DNA from: an uncultured Oscillospiraceae bacterium
GTDB taxonomy: Bacteria > Bacillota > Clostridia > Oscillospirales > Oscillospiraceae
Direction: 5' to 3'
NCBI GenBank assembly: GCA_934572465.1
Contig: CAKTLG010000008.1
Span: 1-64,000 of the forward strand
Length of the DNA: 64,000 nt
Part shown: in pieces, positions 32,103-41,513 of the stretch
Layout: the number at the start of each line of letters is the position of its first letter
How positions within the stretch are numbered: position 1 is the stretch's first letter
The notes under the pieces: generated by a model
The model's database searches: none
What the model was told of the DNA's origin: nothing
What the model saw: only the letters and a program-made list of their open reading frames with translations
Position numbers and translations under genes: made by a program

Positions 32103-34160
32103 TTACGCGCGCTTGAACATCTTCTCAAGCTCGTACTTCGTGAGCTTTGCCTTCACGGGGCGCCCGTGCGGGCAGAACTGCACCTCGCCGCTCTGTACCC
32201 TGTCGACGAGCACGCGCAGCTCGCTCAGATCGCTCTTCCAGCCGCCCTTGATCGCCGCCTTACAGGCCATCGTGTGCAGCAGCGCGTCGCGCGCGGCGGC
32301 GGGGTCCGCCGTGTGCGCGGTCACGAGCTTGTCGCCAAGCTCCTCGAGCGCGGGAATGGCATCGCCGCTGTCGATGTCGGCAGGGATGGCGCGCAGGATC
32401 AGGCTCCCGCCGCCGAACTCCTCGCATTCAAAGCCGAATTCGCGCAAAAGCGCCAGATTCGCGCTCAGCGCGGCGTATTCCTCTGCGCCAAGCTCCGCCA
32501 CCAGCGGCGTCAGCAGCGTCTGGCTCATCACCGGCTCCTGACCGGCCTTGAGCCGGTCGAAGTTGATGCGCTCGTGCGCGGCGTGCTTATCGATGAGCCA
32601 GACGTTCTTCTCCTCGTCCTCGCAGACGATATAGGTGTCGAGCACCTCGCCCGCGATGCGCCACGGCGCGGCGGACGGAGGAACGAACGTCGTCTGCTCC
32701 GGCTCAGGCACAGGCTCCGGCGCGGTGATGTATTCCGCGGGCGCAGGCGCGGGCTTCGCCGCCAGTCCGACGATCGGGCCGGTCACGACGGGCCGCGCGT
32801 TTTCCGCAGGCATCGGCAGCGTGACGGCTTCGCCGCAGCGGTCTTCCGCAGCGCCGCGTGCAGGCGGCTCCGATGCGGAAAATGCCGGAACAGCCGCCGC
32901 CTCACGCCGCGTAAAGTCGGACAGCGCCGCGCGCCCGCCCTGCGTTGTATCGATGGTGGGCACCCTCGTGCGCCACTGCGCCGCGGGCGCGGCAGGCTGC
33001 GGCGGTGCGCTCTGCGGCGCGGATACGGGACGCGCGCTTGCGGGAACGTAAGCGGGCTTTTCCGCCGCCCTCTGGCTCTCGCGGTACTGCTGCGATGTCA
33101 TATTGGCGAAGAAGTCGCCGCGCGGATTCTGCACCTGCGCCGCGGCCCTCGCCTGCGGCTCCTCCGGCGCTTCGCGCGCATCGAGCGCGTCCATCGCCGC
33201 ATGATAGACCAGATCGAAGATCTGCTTTTCGTTCACGAACTTCACGATCGTCTTTGCGGGGTGGACGTTCACATCCACCATGTCGCACGGCAGCTCAACG
33301 AGCAGCACGCAGCCGGGGAACTTGCCCTTCATCATGCGGTTTGCGTAGGCCTCCTCGAGCGCGGCGGTGAGCAGCGGGGACTTCACGAGCCGCCCGTTGA
33401 CAAAAAAGGTCTGCATGGCGCGCGTGCCGCGCGCGGCAAGGGGAGAGGTGACGCCGCCGCTGACGCGCAGCGCGCCGTCCACGCCCCTGACCTCCACGAG
33501 CGAGAGCGCGAACTCGCGCCCGAGCGAGGCGTAGACCGCCGAGCGGAGCGCGCCGTCGCCGGGGGTAAGCAGCGTCTGCGCGCCGTCGCGGATGAGCTTG
33601 AACGAGATCTCCGGATGCGAGAGCGCCAGATGACCCACAAGGCCCACGATGGCCGTCGCCTCCGCGCTGTCGCGCTTCATGAACTTCAGGCGCGCGGGCG
33701 TATTGTAGAAAAGATCGCGCACGATGACGCTCGTCCCCTCGGGGCAGCCTGCATCCTCGACCGCGCCGGGGACGCCGCCCTCCAGGTGCAGCGTCGCGCC
33801 GCCGAGCGCGCCGCGCTCGCGCGAGAAAATGTCGAGCCGCGACACGGAAGAGATCGCCGCGAGCGCCTCGCCGCGAAAGCCCAGCGTGCCGATGGCGGCC
33901 AGGTCCTCCGCCGTGCGCAGCTTGCTCGTCGCGTGGCGCAGAAAGGCCGTCGGCAGCTCTAATGGCGCGATGCCGCAGCCGTCGTCGCTGACGCGCAGAT
34001 AGGTCATGCCGCCGTTTTTCATCTCCACCGTCACGCTCTGCGCGCCGGCGTCGATGGCGTTTTCCAGCAGCTCCTTGACAACGCTCGCAGGGCGCTCGAC
34101 CACCTCGCCCGCGGCGATCAGGTCGGCGACATGCGGCGACAATTGCTGAATATGGGGCAT
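32103..34160 (-). CDS. mutL: DNA mismatch repair protein MutL
   Basis: The product is 685 residues. The N-terminal GHKL ATPase shows LSPHVADLIAAGEVVERPAS, ENAIDAGA (catalytic Glu and Asn), VSDDGCGI and GTLGFRGEALA. A Pro/Ala-rich linker covers about 340-480. The C-terminal endonuclease region has LIDKHAAHERINFDRL, in which the canonical DQHA(X)2E(X)4E reads DKHA(X)2E(X)4D, and CPHGRP near the end. These are conservative changes, so nicking activity is likely kept. It acts with MutS, encoded upstream in the same leftward run. Confidence 0.95.
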   Translation of the reverse strand: MPHIQQLSPHVADLIAAGEVVERPASVVKELLENAIDAGAQSVTVEMKNGGMTYLRVSDDGCGIAPLELPTAFLRHATSKLRTAEDLAAIGTLGFRGEALAAISSVSRLDIFSRERGALGGATLHLEGGVPGAVEDAGCPEGTSVIVRDLFYNTPARLKFMKRDSAEATAIVGLVGHLALSHPEISFKLIRDGAQTLLTPGDGALRSAVYASLGREFALSLVEVRGVDGALRVSGGVTSPLAARGTRAMQTFFVNGRLVKSPLLTAALEEAYANRMMKGKFPGCVLLVELPCDMVDVNVHPAKTIVKFVNEKQIFDLVYHAAMDALDAREAPEEPQARAAAQVQNPRGDFFANMTSQQYRESQRAAEKPAYVPASARPVSAPQSAPPQPAAPAAQWRTRVPTIDTTQGGRAALSDFTRREAAAVPAFSASEPPARGAAEDRCGEAVTLPMPAENARPVVTGPIVGLAAKPAPAPAEYITAPEPVPEPEQTTFVPPSAAPWRIAGEVLDTYIVCEDEEKNVWLIDKHAAHERINFDRLKAGQEPVMSQTLLTPLVAELGAEEYAALSANLALLREFGFECEEFGGGSLILRAIPADIDSGDAIPALEELGDKLVTAHTADPAAARDALLHTMACKAAIKGGWKSDLSELRVLVDRVQSGEVQFCPHGRPVKAKLTKYELEKMFKRA

Positions 34161-34181
34161 AGCGTTCCTCCAATCAAACGT

Positions 34182-34895
34182 TCAGGAAAGGATCGTAAAA
34201 AGCGACAGCGCATTCACCAGCGCGTGGAGCAGGATGGATGTCCACAGCGTGCCGGAATGTTCATACGCCCAGGCGAATACAAGGCCGGGCACAAGATATT
34301 GCAGCATCAGCACCAGATAGCCGATGTCCCACGACGACACCGCCGCGCTCCACACATGCAGCAGCGCAAACAGCGCGCAGGAGAGGAGGTAGGCGAACAC
34401 GCGGCTCTTTTCTCTGAGGCACCCGAACACCAGTCCGCGGAAGAGCACCTCCTCCACAAACGGCGCAAGGAACACGACGATCAGCGCCGTCATGCGCGGA
34501 GCCTGTCCGATCTGCGCGGCGATGGTCATGTCGTTGAGGTTGGTGCGGCTGTCAAAAAGCACGCTGCACACGCGGTAAATGAGCTCGTTTGCGCCGTAGA
34601 ACACGAGGAGGCCCAGCAAAAGCGTCGTCAGCGAGCGGTTCAGGTTATCGAGAAAGCGCGACGACGTGTGCGCCAGATACGAGTGGAACAGCAGCACCGC
34701 GACGGCGAAAAGCACGTAGTAATAGAGCACGTTGCGCAGCGAATCGCCGATGGACGTGTCCAGCGCGACCTCCAGAATGTCAAAAACGCGCCCCGCCAGC
34801 AGCGGCATCACCAGCAGATACACCAGAAAGAAGATCGTTCCGGCGACGCGCTCGGTGCGGTTCATGCCGCCGGCGGCGGCTTTCTTTTTTGCCAT
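34182..34895 (-). CDS. CPBP-family intramembrane metalloprotease
   Basis: The 237-residue membrane protein has about seven hydrophobic helices. The active-site motifs EEVLFRGLVFG (Glu-Glu and Arg) and the later LFALLHVWSAA and LLHALVNA histidine motifs define the CPBP (Abi/Rce1-like) family. It sits between mutS and mutL with spacings of about 21 bases, so it is co-transcribed with repair genes, which is probably incidental. The substrate is unknown. Confidence 0.85.
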   Translation of the reverse strand: MAKKKAAAGGMNRTERVAGTIFFLVYLLVMPLLAGRVFDILEVALDTSIGDSLRNVLYYYVLFAVAVLLFHSYLAHTSSRFLDNLNRSLTTLLLGLLVFYGANELIYRVCSVLFDSRTNLNDMTIAAQIGQAPRMTALIVVFLAPFVEEVLFRGLVFGCLREKSRVFAYLLSCALFALLHVWSAAVSSWDIGYLVLMLQYLVPGLVFAWAYEHSGTLWTSILLHALVNALSLFTILS

Positions 34896-34916
34896 GGATT
34901 ACCTCTTTTTCAAAAA

Positions 34917-37508
34917 TTACGAAAGCTTCTGCTTGAGCTCATACAAAAGCTGCATCGCCTCGATGGGCGACATCGTGTCGGGCTGCGCGCGGCGCAGCGC
35001 GGCGAGCACCTCGGCCTCGCCGATGGCGTCAAGGCTGACCTGCTCCGCCTCCTCGCGGGGCTTTGCCTGATACGCGCCGCCCTGCTCAAGCTCTTTCAGG
35101 AGGACGTTTGCGCGCCGCACGACCTCGTGCGGCAGGCCCGCGAGCTTTGCGACCTCGATGCCGTAGCTGCGGTCGGCCCCGCCGGAGACGATCTTGCGCA
35201 GGAAGATAAGCTCGTCGCCGCGCTTTTTGATCGAAATGCTGTAGTTTTTGACGCCCGGCAGCACACCCTCAAGCTCCGTGAGCTCATGGTAGTGCGTGGC
35301 GAACAGCGTCTTCGCGCCAAGCTTTTTCGGGTCGGCGCAGAACTCGAGCACCGCACGGGCAATGCTCATGCCGTCAAACGTCGACGTGCCGCGGCCGATC
35401 TCGTCCAAAATGAGCAGCGAGCGCGGCGTCGCCTGATGGAGAATTTCGCTCACCTCGGTCATCTCGACCATGAAGGTCGACTGGCCGCCGGCGAGGTCGT
35501 CGCTCGCGCCAATGCGCGTGAAGATGCGGTCGACCACGCCGATGCGCGCGCTCCTCGCCGGCACGAACGAGCCGATCTGCGCCATGAGCGTGATGAGCGC
35601 GACCTGACGCATATAGGTGGACTTACCGGCCATGTTGGGGCCTGTGATGATGGCGGCGCGATCCTCGCGCTCGCCCATGTAGGTATCGTTCGGGACAAAG
35701 AGGGCATCCTTGAGCACGCGCTCGACAACGGGGTGGCGGCCGTCGTGGATCTCGATCACGCCGCCGTCGTCCACGCTGGGGCGGCAATAGTTGTTGTTCA
35801 CCGCGACGGACGCGAGCGAGCAGAGCGTATCAAGCTCGGCGATGAGTCCCGCCGCACGCTGGATGCGCACGCTCTCGGCGGTCACCATATCCCGCAGGGC
35901 GGAGAACAGCTCGAACTCCAGCGCCTTCACGCGGTCGCCCGCGGTCAGGATCTCCTGCTCGAGCGCTTTCAGCTCCTCGGTGATGTAGCGCTCGCCGTTC
36001 ACAAGCGTCTGCTTGCGGATGTAGGTATCGGGCACGAGGTCCTTGAACGAGTTCGACACCTCGATATAGTAGCCGAAGACCTTGTTGTAGCCGATCTTGA
36101 GCGTGCGGATACCGGTCTTTTCCTTCTCGCGCGACTCAATGCCCGCAAGCAGGCCCTTGCCGCCGGACAAAATGTCGTGCAGCCGGTCGACCTCGGCATT
36201 GTAGCCCTTGCGGATGAAACCGCCCTCGCGCACGGAAAACGGCGGCTCGTCGACGAGCGTTTCGCGGATGCTCTGCGCAACGTCGGCGAGCGTGTCAAGC
36301 TCGCCGTCCAGCTCGTGCAGCCGCCCGCTCTGGAACGCCGCAAGCTGGGCTTTGACCTCCGTGATGCGCTCGATGGAGTTGCGCAGCGCGGCAAAGTCGC
36401 GCCCGCCCGCCGTGCCGTAGGCGATGCGGCCGATGAGACGCTCCATATCGCTGATGCCGGAGAGCGCCAGCATCAGCTCCTCGCGCGCAACGGTGTCCTT
36501 CGTCAGCGCTTCCACCGCGCCGAGGCGGCGCTCGATGGCGGCCACGTCGCGCAGCGGGCGCGTCAGCCACGCGCGCAGATTGCGCGCGCCCATGGCGGTC
36601 TTCGTCTTGTCGAGCACCCAGAGAAGGCTCCCGCGCTTTTCCTTGGCGCGGATGGTCTCCGTCAGCTCGAGGTTGCGCCGCGCGGAGAGGTCCAGCTCCA
36701 TGAAGCGGCCCTGCTCGTAATACTCCAAGTCCTTGATGTAGGAAAGGTCGGTCTTCTGCGTCTCGTGCAGATAGGAAAGCAGCGCGCCCAGCGCCAGCGC
36801 CGCCGCGGGGTTGTTGCGCGGCAGGCTTGCAAACGCTTCCTCGCCGAATTGCAGGCGGATGGCCTTTTCGCACGGGCGCAGCTCAAAGCGGTTCTCCCCG
36901 CGCTCGACCGCGCAGGAAAGCTTGTCGCGCAGATACGCGACAAGCGTGCTGTTGTCGTAAGCAAGCGCGCTCAGCACCGCCTCGGCGGGGGAGAAGCGCG
37001 AGAGCTCGTTGTACAGATGCTCCAAGCGGTCGTCGCCCGAAAAGGCGGTCACGTGCGTGTGGCCGGTCGTCATGTCGCAGAAGGCCGCGCCGGCGTTCTG
37101 CCCGTCCAAAAAGATGCCGCAGAGGAAGTTGCCGCGCCGGTCGTCAAGACACGCGCTGTCGATGACCGTACCGGGCGTGATGACGCGGATGATGTCGCGC
37201 TTGACAAGGCCCTTGGCAAGCGCGGGGTCCTCGGTCTGCTCGCAGATGGCGACCTTGTAGCCCTTGGCGATCAGGCGCGCGATGTAGGCGTCGCTTGAAT
37301 GATAGGGGATGCCGCACATCGGCGTCTGATCCTCCGCCGCCTTGCCGCGGTCGCGGGTCGTCAGCGTCAAATCGAGCTCGCGCGAGGCGAGCTGGGCGTC
37401 CTCGTTGAACATCTCGTAGAAGTCGCCCAAGCGGAAAAAGAGGATCGAATCCTTATTCTGCTCCTTGATCTCCAGATACTGCTTCATCATCGGCGTGATC
37501 TCGGCCAT
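34917..37508 (-). CDS. mutS: DNA mismatch repair protein MutS
   Basis: The product is 863 residues, full length. The mismatch-reading F-x-E motif is GDFYEMF (residues 28-34). The ATPase has Walker A GPNMAGKSTYMRQ near residue 620, Walker B LLILDEIGRGTSTFDG, and the TLFATHYHELTELE signature. A C-terminal dimerisation tail ends in EAMQLLYELKQKLS. It is first of the run mutS-CPBP-mutL-miaA-hfq. Confidence 0.97.
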   Translation of the reverse strand: MAEITPMMKQYLEIKEQNKDSILFFRLGDFYEMFNEDAQLASRELDLTLTTRDRGKAAEDQTPMCGIPYHSSDAYIARLIAKGYKVAICEQTEDPALAKGLVKRDIIRVITPGTVIDSACLDDRRGNFLCGIFLDGQNAGAAFCDMTTGHTHVTAFSGDDRLEHLYNELSRFSPAEAVLSALAYDNSTLVAYLRDKLSCAVERGENRFELRPCEKAIRLQFGEEAFASLPRNNPAAALALGALLSYLHETQKTDLSYIKDLEYYEQGRFMELDLSARRNLELTETIRAKEKRGSLLWVLDKTKTAMGARNLRAWLTRPLRDVAAIERRLGAVEALTKDTVAREELMLALSGISDMERLIGRIAYGTAGGRDFAALRNSIERITEVKAQLAAFQSGRLHELDGELDTLADVAQSIRETLVDEPPFSVREGGFIRKGYNAEVDRLHDILSGGKGLLAGIESREKEKTGIRTLKIGYNKVFGYYIEVSNSFKDLVPDTYIRKQTLVNGERYITEELKALEQEILTAGDRVKALEFELFSALRDMVTAESVRIQRAAGLIAELDTLCSLASVAVNNNYCRPSVDDGGVIEIHDGRHPVVERVLKDALFVPNDTYMGEREDRAAIITGPNMAGKSTYMRQVALITLMAQIGSFVPARSARIGVVDRIFTRIGASDDLAGGQSTFMVEMTEVSEILHQATPRSLLILDEIGRGTSTFDGMSIARAVLEFCADPKKLGAKTLFATHYHELTELEGVLPGVKNYSISIKKRGDELIFLRKIVSGGADRSYGIEVAKLAGLPHEVVRRANVLLKELEQGGAYQAKPREEAEQVSLDAIGEAEVLAALRRAQPDTMSPIEAMQLLYELKQKLS

Positions 37509-37549
37509 GGCTCGTCCCCACTTTCTTTCTCTCTAAAATCTGGATCCTG

Positions 37550-38377
37550 TTACACGGTAAAGTCAGAGCCCGCGGGCATTTCGCCGAGGCGGTCGCCGAG
37601 CTTTGCTTTCAATCTCGCGTAGGCCTCTTTTCCCGTGCAGTGGCCCGTGAAGTAGTGCGCGACCTTGTCGCCGCGCAGCTTCTCGCCCACGGCGTCGACC
37701 AGCGCGTCCGGCTCGCTCACGCCGAGCGAGGGGTTATAGAGGTGGAAGCCTGCGAACACCGCGTCTGGCGCTCTGCCGAGCACCTCCTCGGCGCTTTTCA
37801 GGATATTCACGATGCCGCAGTGCGCGCAGCCCGCAAAAAGCGCTGTCCTGCCGTTTTCGGTCACGAGCAGATCCTGCTCGTGGCGGAACGTGTCGCGCGG
37901 ATAGTCCTCGCCGATCTTCTCGCGCAGCGTGTCGTTCGCGCCGCTCCACAGCTCACGGCCGGAAACCGCGGAGAAGACCGTCAGCTCATCGTCGAGCTTC
38001 TGCACGCCCTCGCAGAGCACGAAGCGGTCTTCATAGGCGCGAAGCGCCCCGTCAAGGCCGATGTACGCGCATTTGTCCGGCGTCACGACGTAATACTGTC
38101 CCCAAGCATTCTTCTGCATGCAGACCTTCGCGTGATCGTTGAGCTTCAGGAAAGCTTCAAGGCCGCCGCAGTGGTCGTTGTGCGCGTGGGACAAAAAGGC
38201 AATGTCGACCTGCGTCAGATCGACGCCGAGTTTTTTCGCATTTTCAATAAACTGCGCGTCGGGGCCCATGTCGAAAAGAATTTTATGCCGTGCGGTCTCA
38301 ATATACATTGACAGGCCGTGCGCGCAGACAACGGTATCCTTGCAGGTGCTGTTTTCCATCAGAATGACGACTTTCAT
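37550..38377 (-). CDS. Metallo-beta-lactamase-fold hydrolase (COG1237-like)
   Basis: The product is 275 residues. The metal site SHAHNDHCGG (His64, His66, Asp68, His69) departs from HxHxDH only by Asn at the fifth position. AGCAHCGIVNIL provides the next histidine, and YFTGHCTG lies near the C-terminus. Those last motifs are typical of the COG1237 subgroup, related to a methanopterin-pathway synthase but widespread in anaerobes with unknown role. It lies between mutS and miaB on the same strand. Confidence 0.82.
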   Translation of the reverse strand: MKVVILMENSTCKDTVVCAHGLSMYIETARHKILFDMGPDAQFIENAKKLGVDLTQVDIAFLSHAHNDHCGGLEAFLKLNDHAKVCMQKNAWGQYYVVTPDKCAYIGLDGALRAYEDRFVLCEGVQKLDDELTVFSAVSGRELWSGANDTLREKIGEDYPRDTFRHEQDLLVTENGRTALFAGCAHCGIVNILKSAEEVLGRAPDAVFAGFHLYNPSLGVSEPDALVDAVGEKLRGDKVAHYFTGHCTGKEAYARLKAKLGDRLGEMPAGSDFTV

Positions 38378-38395
38378 CGAAAGGCCCCCTTTATT

Positions 38396-39814
38396 TTACT
38401 CCTCTACCGCTTCGCCGTAGAGCGCCCAGGTGTTGCTGTCGGTGATCTTTGCCCTGGCAAACGTGCCGATGAGGGCCTTGCTGCCCTTCATGCGCACAAG
38501 GCGGTTGCCCTCCGTGCGGGAGGAGAGCGGGAATTCCGGATCGTCGCTCTCGCCGTCGACCAGCACCTTGACGGTTCTGCCGATATAGGCCGCGTGCTTT
38601 TCCGCGCTGATGGCGTTCTGCGCGTCGACGAGCCTTTCAAACCAGACCTGCTTTTCCTCGCGCGAGACGGGGTCGTCCATCTTCGCCGCCGGTGTGCCGG
38701 GGCGCGGGGAGAAGATGAACGTGAAGAGCGCGTCGAAGCGCGTCTTATTCACAAGGTCGACGGTCTCCATCGCCTCGTCCTCCGTTTCGCCGGGGAAGCC
38801 GATGATGACGTCGCTCGTGAGCACCAGATCAGGCATGACGCTTCTCGCGTAGGCGATCATTTCCTCATACTTTTCGCGCGTGTAGGGGCGGTTCATCGCC
38901 TTTAAGACGCGGTTATTGCCAGACTGGACGGGCAGGTGGAGCTGCTTTGCAACGTGCCCGCACTTCGCCATCGTGTCAAAGAGCTTGTTCGTCGCGTCCT
39001 TCGGCTGGCTGGACATAAAGCGCAGCCAGTAATCGCCCGGGATCTCATTGATGGCGGCGAGGAGGTCGGCAAAGTCGTAACCGGTACCCAAATCCTTGCC
39101 GTAGCTGTTCACGTTCTGCCCGAGGAGCGTGATCTCCTTATAACCCTCGGCGATGAGGCCCCGGCACTCCTCGATGATCTTCTCCGGCGCGCGGCTGCGC
39201 TCGCGGCCGCGGACGTAGGGCACGATGCAGTACGAGCAGAAGTTGTTGCACCCGTACATGATGCTGACCCACGCGCGCACGCCGCCCTCGCGCACGATGG
39301 GGAGGTCCTCGGCGATGCGGCCGTGCTCGTTCTCGATGGAGAAGACGCGCTTATTCTTCGTATACACCTCGTGCAGCAGCTCGGGAAGCCGCCATTCGGC
39401 CTGGGGCCCAAGCACAAGGTCGACGTGATGGTAGGAATTTTTCACCTTGTCGGCCACGACCTTCTGCTGCGCCATGCAGCCGCAGAGGCAGATGATCTGG
39501 TCGGGCTTAGCAGCCTTCGTGTGGCTGAGCCTGCCCAAATGGCCGTAAACGCGCTTTTCCGCGTGCTCGCGGATGGCGCAGGTGTTGAGCAGGATGACGT
39601 CAGCCTGCGCTTCATCGCGCGTGAGCTCGTAGCCCATCTCGCGCAGCATACCCATGAGCACCTCGCCGTCGGCCACGTTCTGCTGGCAGCCGAACGTGTC
39701 GACCAGCGCGAGCGGCGTGCGGGTGCGGCGGTCGTTCATCTCGCGCATCTTGCGCGTAAATTCCTTCTGACGCGCGAGCTCCTGCTCGCTGACGATGACT
39801 TCGTTACGTTCCAA
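38396..39814 (-). CDS. miaB: tRNA-2-methylthio-N6-dimethylallyladenosine synthase
   Basis: The 472-residue radical-SAM methylthiotransferase has an N-terminal UPF0004 domain with the auxiliary cluster cysteines (VDTFGCQQN, LLNTCAIRE, CLCGCMAQ), the radical-SAM motif YGCNNFCSYCIVPYVRG, and a C-terminal TRAM domain. I favour a TTG start at 39814 because GGGAGG lies nine bases upstream; an upstream ATG at 39862 lies inside the promoter region. The start remains somewhat uncertain. It works on the product of MiaA. Confidence 0.93.
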   Translation of the reverse strand: MERNEVIVSEQELARQKEFTRKMREMNDRRTRTPLALVDTFGCQQNVADGEVLMGMLREMGYELTRDEAQADVILLNTCAIREHAEKRVYGHLGRLSHTKAAKPDQIICLCGCMAQQKVVADKVKNSYHHVDLVLGPQAEWRLPELLHEVYTKNKRVFSIENEHGRIAEDLPIVREGGVRAWVSIMYGCNNFCSYCIVPYVRGRERSRAPEKIIEECRGLIAEGYKEITLLGQNVNSYGKDLGTGYDFADLLAAINEIPGDYWLRFMSSQPKDATNKLFDTMAKCGHVAKQLHLPVQSGNNRVLKAMNRPYTREKYEEMIAYARSVMPDLVLTSDVIIGFPGETEDEAMETVDLVNKTRFDALFTFIFSPRPGTPAAKMDDPVSREEKQVWFERLVDAQNAISAEKHAAYIGRTVKVLVDGESDDPEFPLSSRTEGNRLVRMKGSKALIGTFARAKITDSNTWALYGEAVEE

Positions 39815-39852
39815 GGGATGTTTCCTCCCGAATCTCGATAGTTTAGCACTAT

Positions 39853-39881
39853 AGTATATCATGCTTTTGGAGCTGTGGCAA
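39853..39881 (-). promoter_or_regulatory. Promoter of the miaB-mutS leftward run
   Basis: Read on the minus strand: TTGCCA, 17 bases, TATACT, with the -10 box at 39858-39853. It is the best sigma-A-type promoter for the leftward genes and supports a miaB start downstream of 39853. Confidence 0.72.
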
Positions 39882-39994
39882 GGCTGTGCGCGGCTTTCCG
39901 CCGCGAAAAATCCACAGTTTTCGCCCCTGACGGTGACTTTTCCGCACCCATATGGTATGCTATGGAAAACCTGAACTCCAAAGGAGGGCCTTCC

Positions 39995-41512
39995 ATGGCG
40001 GCGTTTTATCAGAAATTTCTGCGCAAAAGTATCGACTTATCGCCCCTCGGCGTGATGCGGAGGGCGGACAATGATCCCTATTTCTGCACGCCCAGAGGCG
40101 CCAGCATCTTCGGCTGGGCTGGCGTGGACGGCATCCACTTCTGCTTTGTGCGCGGTTTTGGCGAGACGGTCTTCGCCGTCAGCCCCATGAACGGCGGCAG
40201 GGACTGCGTGCACGTCATTGCGCGCAACTTTGCCGGTTTTCTGCGCCTTCTGCTCGCGACCGGCGACAGCGCGGCGCTTGAGCAGGCATGGCAGTGGGAG
40301 GAGGCGCAGTTCAACGCCTTCCTTGCCGAAAATCCGCCGACGGACGAGCAGAAGGCGGTGCTCTCGCAGATCGCCGCAGCCTTCGATCTTACGCCGATGG
40401 AGCGGCCGTGGCAGTATCTGCACGCGCTGCAAGCGGAGTTTGATCCCAGCAAGCTCAAGTTCACCGAGGAATTTTACGATCCCGAGATGAATCCCGACGC
40501 GCCGGAAAGAAAGGAAGACTGGAAGGTCTATTTTGACGGCAGCCTCTGGGGCTATCACGGACGCGGGCGCGCCGGTAGGGAGATAAGCGTGCAGAAGTGG
40601 TTCCAATGGGCGGGACGCGACTGGTTCGTGCCGTCGGTCTATGTCTGTGCCAAGGGCATCGTCGTCGACTTCTGCCTGCGCACGGAGGCTTCCGCGCTGC
40701 GAGACTTCATGGAAAAGTGGGGGATCGATCCCGAAAGCAGCGAGTCTATCGACTTTACGCGCGACGAGCGCGAGCAGATGGAGCGCGAGCACCCGCTCAC
40801 TCCTGATTTTACCCCAAGTCTCACCCTGAACGGCAGGAAGCTCCGCACAAGCCACGGCTGCAGCGTCATTTTCCTGCCGGAGCAGCCCGCCTACTGCGCC
40901 GACGCGGAGATGTCCATGGCGCACTATGGCCTCGACCGCTCGTATGGCTGGCACATTCAGCGCGCGGCGTTCCCGTTCGTCACGCAGCGCGCGCCGAAGA
41001 TAGCGTCGCTTGCCGTCACGATGACGGCGGATGAGGTGCGCGTCCCCGGCCCGCACTTTCGCGCCAACAAGGCGGGCGATACGTTCGCCTTTTCCTGCCG
41101 CGGCGTGGAGTATACGCTCGCCGTGCAGGAGGTCGAGCCGCAGGAGCTGCCGCGCGAGCGGATCAATCTTGACCCGCGATTTGAATATCCGACGCATTTT
41201 ACGGCCATCAGCTACACGCTCACGCCCGAGCCGCCGGAAAACTTAATCTCTGTCGAAGACTGCGCCGAGAGCGACCGCCCGCGTCAGATCAAACGCGAGA
41301 CCGCTCCCTTTGCGCCCGAGGCGCAGAACGACTTCTGCGTCGGCATCATCGGCGGCGCGGACGGGCCGGTCGCCATCGTCACAGGCGGAACCGCGCACGG
41401 AAAGCTCCGCGCCGCGTGCTCTGCGCTGCACTTTGCGGCCGTTGATCGCGTCAACTGGCGCGTCGTCTTCCGCGAAACGCCGTGGGAGGCGGGGACGTTC
41501 GGCCTTTTATAA
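39995..41512 (+). CDS. Uncharacterised 505-residue protein with a GIIGGADGP motif
   Basis: I do not recognise the family. The ATG at 39995 follows AAAGGAGGG, and a weak promoter (GTGACT, 17 bases, TATGCT) ends near 39961. There are no membrane helices or signal peptide. The protein is rich in aromatic residues and Trp, with an N-terminal globular region (residues 1-170) and a longer second part. Near residues 448-463 it has FCVGIIGGADGPVAIV, very like the conserved loop of the beta subunit of Na+-translocating decarboxylases, but here in a soluble context. It converges with the ArsR-AraC gene with only one base between the stop codons. Confidence 0.7.
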   Translation: MAAFYQKFLRKSIDLSPLGVMRRADNDPYFCTPRGASIFGWAGVDGIHFCFVRGFGETVFAVSPMNGGRDCVHVIARNFAGFLRLLLATGDSAALEQAWQWEEAQFNAFLAENPPTDEQKAVLSQIAAAFDLTPMERPWQYLHALQAEFDPSKLKFTEEFYDPEMNPDAPERKEDWKVYFDGSLWGYHGRGRAGREISVQKWFQWAGRDWFVPSVYVCAKGIVVDFCLRTEASALRDFMEKWGIDPESSESIDFTRDEREQMEREHPLTPDFTPSLTLNGRKLRTSHGCSVIFLPEQPAYCADAEMSMAHYGLDRSYGWHIQRAAFPFVTQRAPKIASLAVTMTADEVRVPGPHFRANKAGDTFAFSCRGVEYTLAVQEVEPQELPRERINLDPRFEYPTHFTAISYTLTPEPPENLISVEDCAESDRPRQIKRETAPFAPEAQNDFCVGIIGGADGPVAIVTGGTAHGKLRAACSALHFAAVDRVNWRVVFRETPWEAGTFGLL

Positions 41513-41513
41513 G

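Noticed and set aside
34131..37298. Over-1000-codon plus-strand frame opposite mutS and the CPBP gene
   Set aside because: It is antisense to well-conserved mutS; its Arg/His/Leu-rich translation has no recognisable domain and no start signal.
39815..39862. ATG at 39862 as start of miaB
   Set aside because: It lies upstream of the -10 box of the predicted promoter (39853-39858) and has no ribosome binding site; TTG at 39814 has GGGAGG.
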